Source: DAOMFM01 sp035429825 (lineage in GTDB: Bacteria; Acidobacteriota; Blastocatellia; UBA7656; JADIYM01). Taken from it: a stretch of 8,756 nucleotides of DNA. The position numbers and the translations under genes are program-made. The stretch is from contig JBGAKX010000169.1 of assembly GCA_044224215.1 (NCBI GenBank), forward strand, positions 1 to 8,756. The letters run 5' to 3'. The notes below the pieces were generated by a model, which saw only the letters and a list, made by a program, of their open reading frames with translations, had not been told where the DNA came from and made no database searches. Shown here piece by piece: positions 7,729 through 8,756 of this stretch (positions are counted from its first letter, which is position 1; each line of letters begins with the position of its first letter).

Positions 7729-8001
7729 TCACTCGAAATCGATGTGATCGACAACACCGATGATCGCGGAGTCGATGGCGGCCTGTGGACGGCCCGTGGC
7801 GGCGGTCGAAGCAGCCCATCCTTCGCGGACGACGAGCACGACGTCGCCCGGTCCCGAATCGACGGAATCGAGCGCCAGGAACTCGGCTCCCGAACGCTCG
7901 CCCTCGAGGCCGATCGGCTCGACGATCATCACCCGCGACCCTTCGTAGCGGTCGTTCTTCTGCGTTGCGACGACGTTTCCGACCACGCGCCCGAGAATCA
8001 C
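7729..8001 (-). CDS. Bacterial microcompartment vertex protein (EutN/CcmL family), second copy
   Basis: This 90-residue BMC-P protein is of the type that forms pentamers closing the twelve corners of a polyhedral shell. The family pattern is clear: ILGRVVGNVVATQK at the start, a strand with MIVEPIGLEG, LALDSVDSGPGDVVLV in the middle and AIIGVVDHIDFE at the end. It differs from the first copy at the usual DSVGAGxGE loop, which here reads DSVDSGPGD. The GTG start overlaps the TGA of the preceding gene (GTGA), and GGAGG lies 7 bases upstream inside that gene, so the two are translationally coupled. The same frame is open to 8319, but that part overlaps the first vertex gene and is not protein-like. 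The two copies differ enough to be distinct paralogues, perhaps for different corner contacts. Confidence 0.93.
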   Translation of the reverse strand: MILGRVVGNVVATQKNDRYEGSRVMIVEPIGLEGERSGAEFLALDSVDSGPGDVVLVVREGWAASTAATGRPQAAIDSAIIGVVDHIDFE

Positions 8002-8276
8002 GTTGTCACCTCCTCGAGGTGGATCGTGTCGACGATTCCCACGATGGTGCAGTCGGTCGGCGTGTTTCGCGGGAGAAACGGGAACGAGGACTCCTTGCCG
8101 CGACACCACATCACAACCTCGCCGACGCCGGCGCCGACCGAGTCGACTGCGATGACGGGCCGCCCGTCGTGGTTCCTGCGGGCGTCGAGCGGTTGGATGA
8201 CGAGCAGCTTGTGGCCGACGAGCGCCTCGTACTTGGCCGTCGCGACGACGGTTCCGATGACGCGGGCGAGGTGCAC
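7998..8276 (-). CDS. Bacterial microcompartment vertex protein (EutN/CcmL family), first copy
   Basis: This 92-residue BMC-P shell protein opens with LARVIGTVVATAKYEALVG and continues with KLLVIQPLD (23-31). It has the canonical loop AVDSVGAGVGEVV (43-55) and ends TIVGIVDTIHLEE (77-89), the full EutN/CcmL domain at normal length. Cys58 and Cys76 are extra features. It is read from a GTG at 8276 without a Shine-Dalgarno sequence. A TAGTAT hexamer ends 6 bases before the GTG, so the mRNA may be leaderless. It overlaps the second vertex gene by 4 bases. No BMC-H or BMC-T shell gene and no signature enzyme lies in the window, so the type of compartment cannot be told. Confidence 0.95.
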   Translation of the reverse strand: MHLARVIGTVVATAKYEALVGHKLLVIQPLDARRNHDGRPVIAVDSVGAGVGEVVMWCRGKESSFPFLPRNTPTDCTIVGIVDTIHLEEVTT

Positions 8277-8282
8277 GGGTCG

Positions 8283-8288
8283 ATACTA
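8283..8288 (-). promoter_or_regulatory. Possible -10 box for the BMC vertex operon
   Basis: TAGTAT on the minus strand ends 6 bases before the GTG start of the first vertex gene. A poor TTTGCG is the only -35 candidate at the right distance, and it lies inside the neighbouring inverted repeat. Weak evidence. Confidence 0.3.
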
Positions 8289-8297
8289 TGTGGTTCT

Positions 8298-8347
8298 CGC
8301 AAAGTCGCAAAGGAAACAAGGCAGCTTTTTTTCTTTGCGCCTTTGCG
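8298..8347. repeat. 15-bp near-perfect inverted repeat between thrC and the BMC genes
   Basis: The left arm CGCAAAGTCGCAAAG (8298-8312) and right arm CTTTGCGCCTTTGCG (8333-8347) are complementary at 14 of 15 positions. They flank a 20-base spacer that ends in seven T. Each arm is itself a tandem of a CGCAAAG unit. It begins 9 bases after the thrC stop codon. It could end the thrC transcript, although no U tract follows on the minus strand. It also resembles a dispersed palindromic repeat of high-GC genomes. Confidence 0.7.
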
Positions 8348-8355
8348 TGAAATCC

Positions 8356-8756
8356 CTACGCACCGAGCGCTTCGAGATACTTCGCCCCAGTCCCCGTGTT
8401 GAAGATCACCACCCGGTCTCCCCGCCCCACGTCGCCGCGCTCTGCCAGTACCCGCAACGCCGCCACACACGCGCCGCCCTCAGGCGCAGCGAACACCCCT
8501 TCGGTCGACGCAATTTCGCGCACGCCGTCGATCAGCTCCTCGTCGGGAACCGCGATCGCCGTTCCGCCGCTCGCGCGGACCGCGTCGAGGATCAGGAAAT
8601 CGCCGATCGCCCTCGGAACTCGCAACCCGGACGCCACCGTGTGCGCGTTCGGAAATTCGGTGGCGTGCCGCTCACCGGCCTCAAACGCCGCCACGATCGG
8701 AGCGCACCCGGCCGCCTGGACCGAGACCATTCTCGGCCTGTGCGAGCCGATCCAGC
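8356..8756 (-). CDS. thrC: Threonine synthase, C-terminal part (cut by window edge)
   Basis: This is the last step of threonine synthesis: PLP-dependent conversion of O-phosphohomoserine to threonine in the cytoplasm. Only the last ~132 residues are in the window; the frame runs open through the right edge, so the start lies outside. The visible part has RPRMVSVQAAGCAPIVAAF, GLRVPRAIGD, the acidic EGVFAAPEGGACVAALRVL helix and the ending VIFNTGTGAKYLEALGA, as in fold-type II PLP enzymes of the threonine synthase group. The internal ATG at 8730 is not the start. Other members of this fold are possible, but the pattern fits threonine synthase best. The PLP lysine is outside the window. Confidence 0.85.
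   Translation of the reverse strand, partial: WIGSHRPRMVSVQAAGCAPIVAAFEAGERHATEFPNAHTVASGLRVPRAIGDFLILDAVRASGGTAIAVPDEELIDGVREIASTEGVFAAPEGGACVAALRVLAERGDVGRGDRVVIFNTGTGAKYLEALGA

Noticed and set aside
7673..7819. Upstream extension of the Cys-rich protein
   Set aside because: It overlaps the end of the second vertex gene, has Arg/His-rich shadow-like content, and crosses the stop codon of that gene. The TATAAT box and the ATG at 7672 fit better.
8002..8319. Upstream extension of the second vertex protein
   Set aside because: It lies over the first vertex gene in another frame and is Arg-rich and unstructured. The GTG with GGAGG at 8001 gives a normal-length family member.
8326..8332. T7 run as a Rho-independent terminator for plus-strand transcription
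   Set aside because: It lies in the loop of the inverted repeat, not after a stem, and no plus-strand gene precedes it.

Overview
The window is a high-GC bacterial segment in which every gene I can support lies on the minus strand. The gene content is: the 3' end of thrC, two microcompartment vertex genes, a small Cys-rich protein, an FHA-GAF-HD-GYP regulator, gatB, a cyclophilin, a membrane zinc-ribbon-like protein, and atpI-atpB-atpE. The most likely source is an Acidobacteriota-type genome (Vicinamibacteria-like). This rests on general impression: GC content, a c subunit made with a signal peptide, a cut-down atpIBE cluster and palindromic intergenic repeats. No 16S or other phylogenetic marker was compared, so a deltaproteobacterial-grade lineage is not excluded.

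Layout in the direction of transcription (right to left). At 8756-8356 is the C-terminal part of threonine synthase, cut by the window edge. A near-perfect inverted repeat (8298-8347) separates it from two tandem EutN/CcmL-type BMC-P genes (8276-7998 and 8001-7729), which are translationally coupled by an overlapping stop/start. A 139-residue protein (7672-7253) follows, with its own TATAAT-type promoter. Its N-terminus resembles a microcompartment encapsulation peptide and its C-terminus carries a four-Cys cluster. Next come the FHA-GAF-HD-GYP protein (7216-5609), gatB (5523-4051), an exported cyclophilin (4017-3400), a membrane protein with a CxxC...CxxC motif (3362-2325), and then atpI (2281-1832), atpB (1818-895) and atpE (649-341). 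The atp group has a plausible sigma-70 promoter at 2299-2327. The left end (1-340) has no gene and is packed with palindromes, including a terminator-like hairpin just beyond atpE.

The most interesting part is 7253-8276. Two vertex proteins of a bacterial microcompartment shell sit beside a small protein that looks built to dock onto such a shell and to bind a metal or Fe-S cluster. No hexameric shell protein or signature enzyme is in view, so this is either a satellite locus or the edge of a larger one. A likely cyclic-di-GMP phosphodiesterase follows at once downstream. The right-hand half holds housekeeping genes: Gln/Asn-tRNA synthesis by transamidation, envelope protein folding, and the membrane sector of the F-type ATP synthase separated from the F1 genes.
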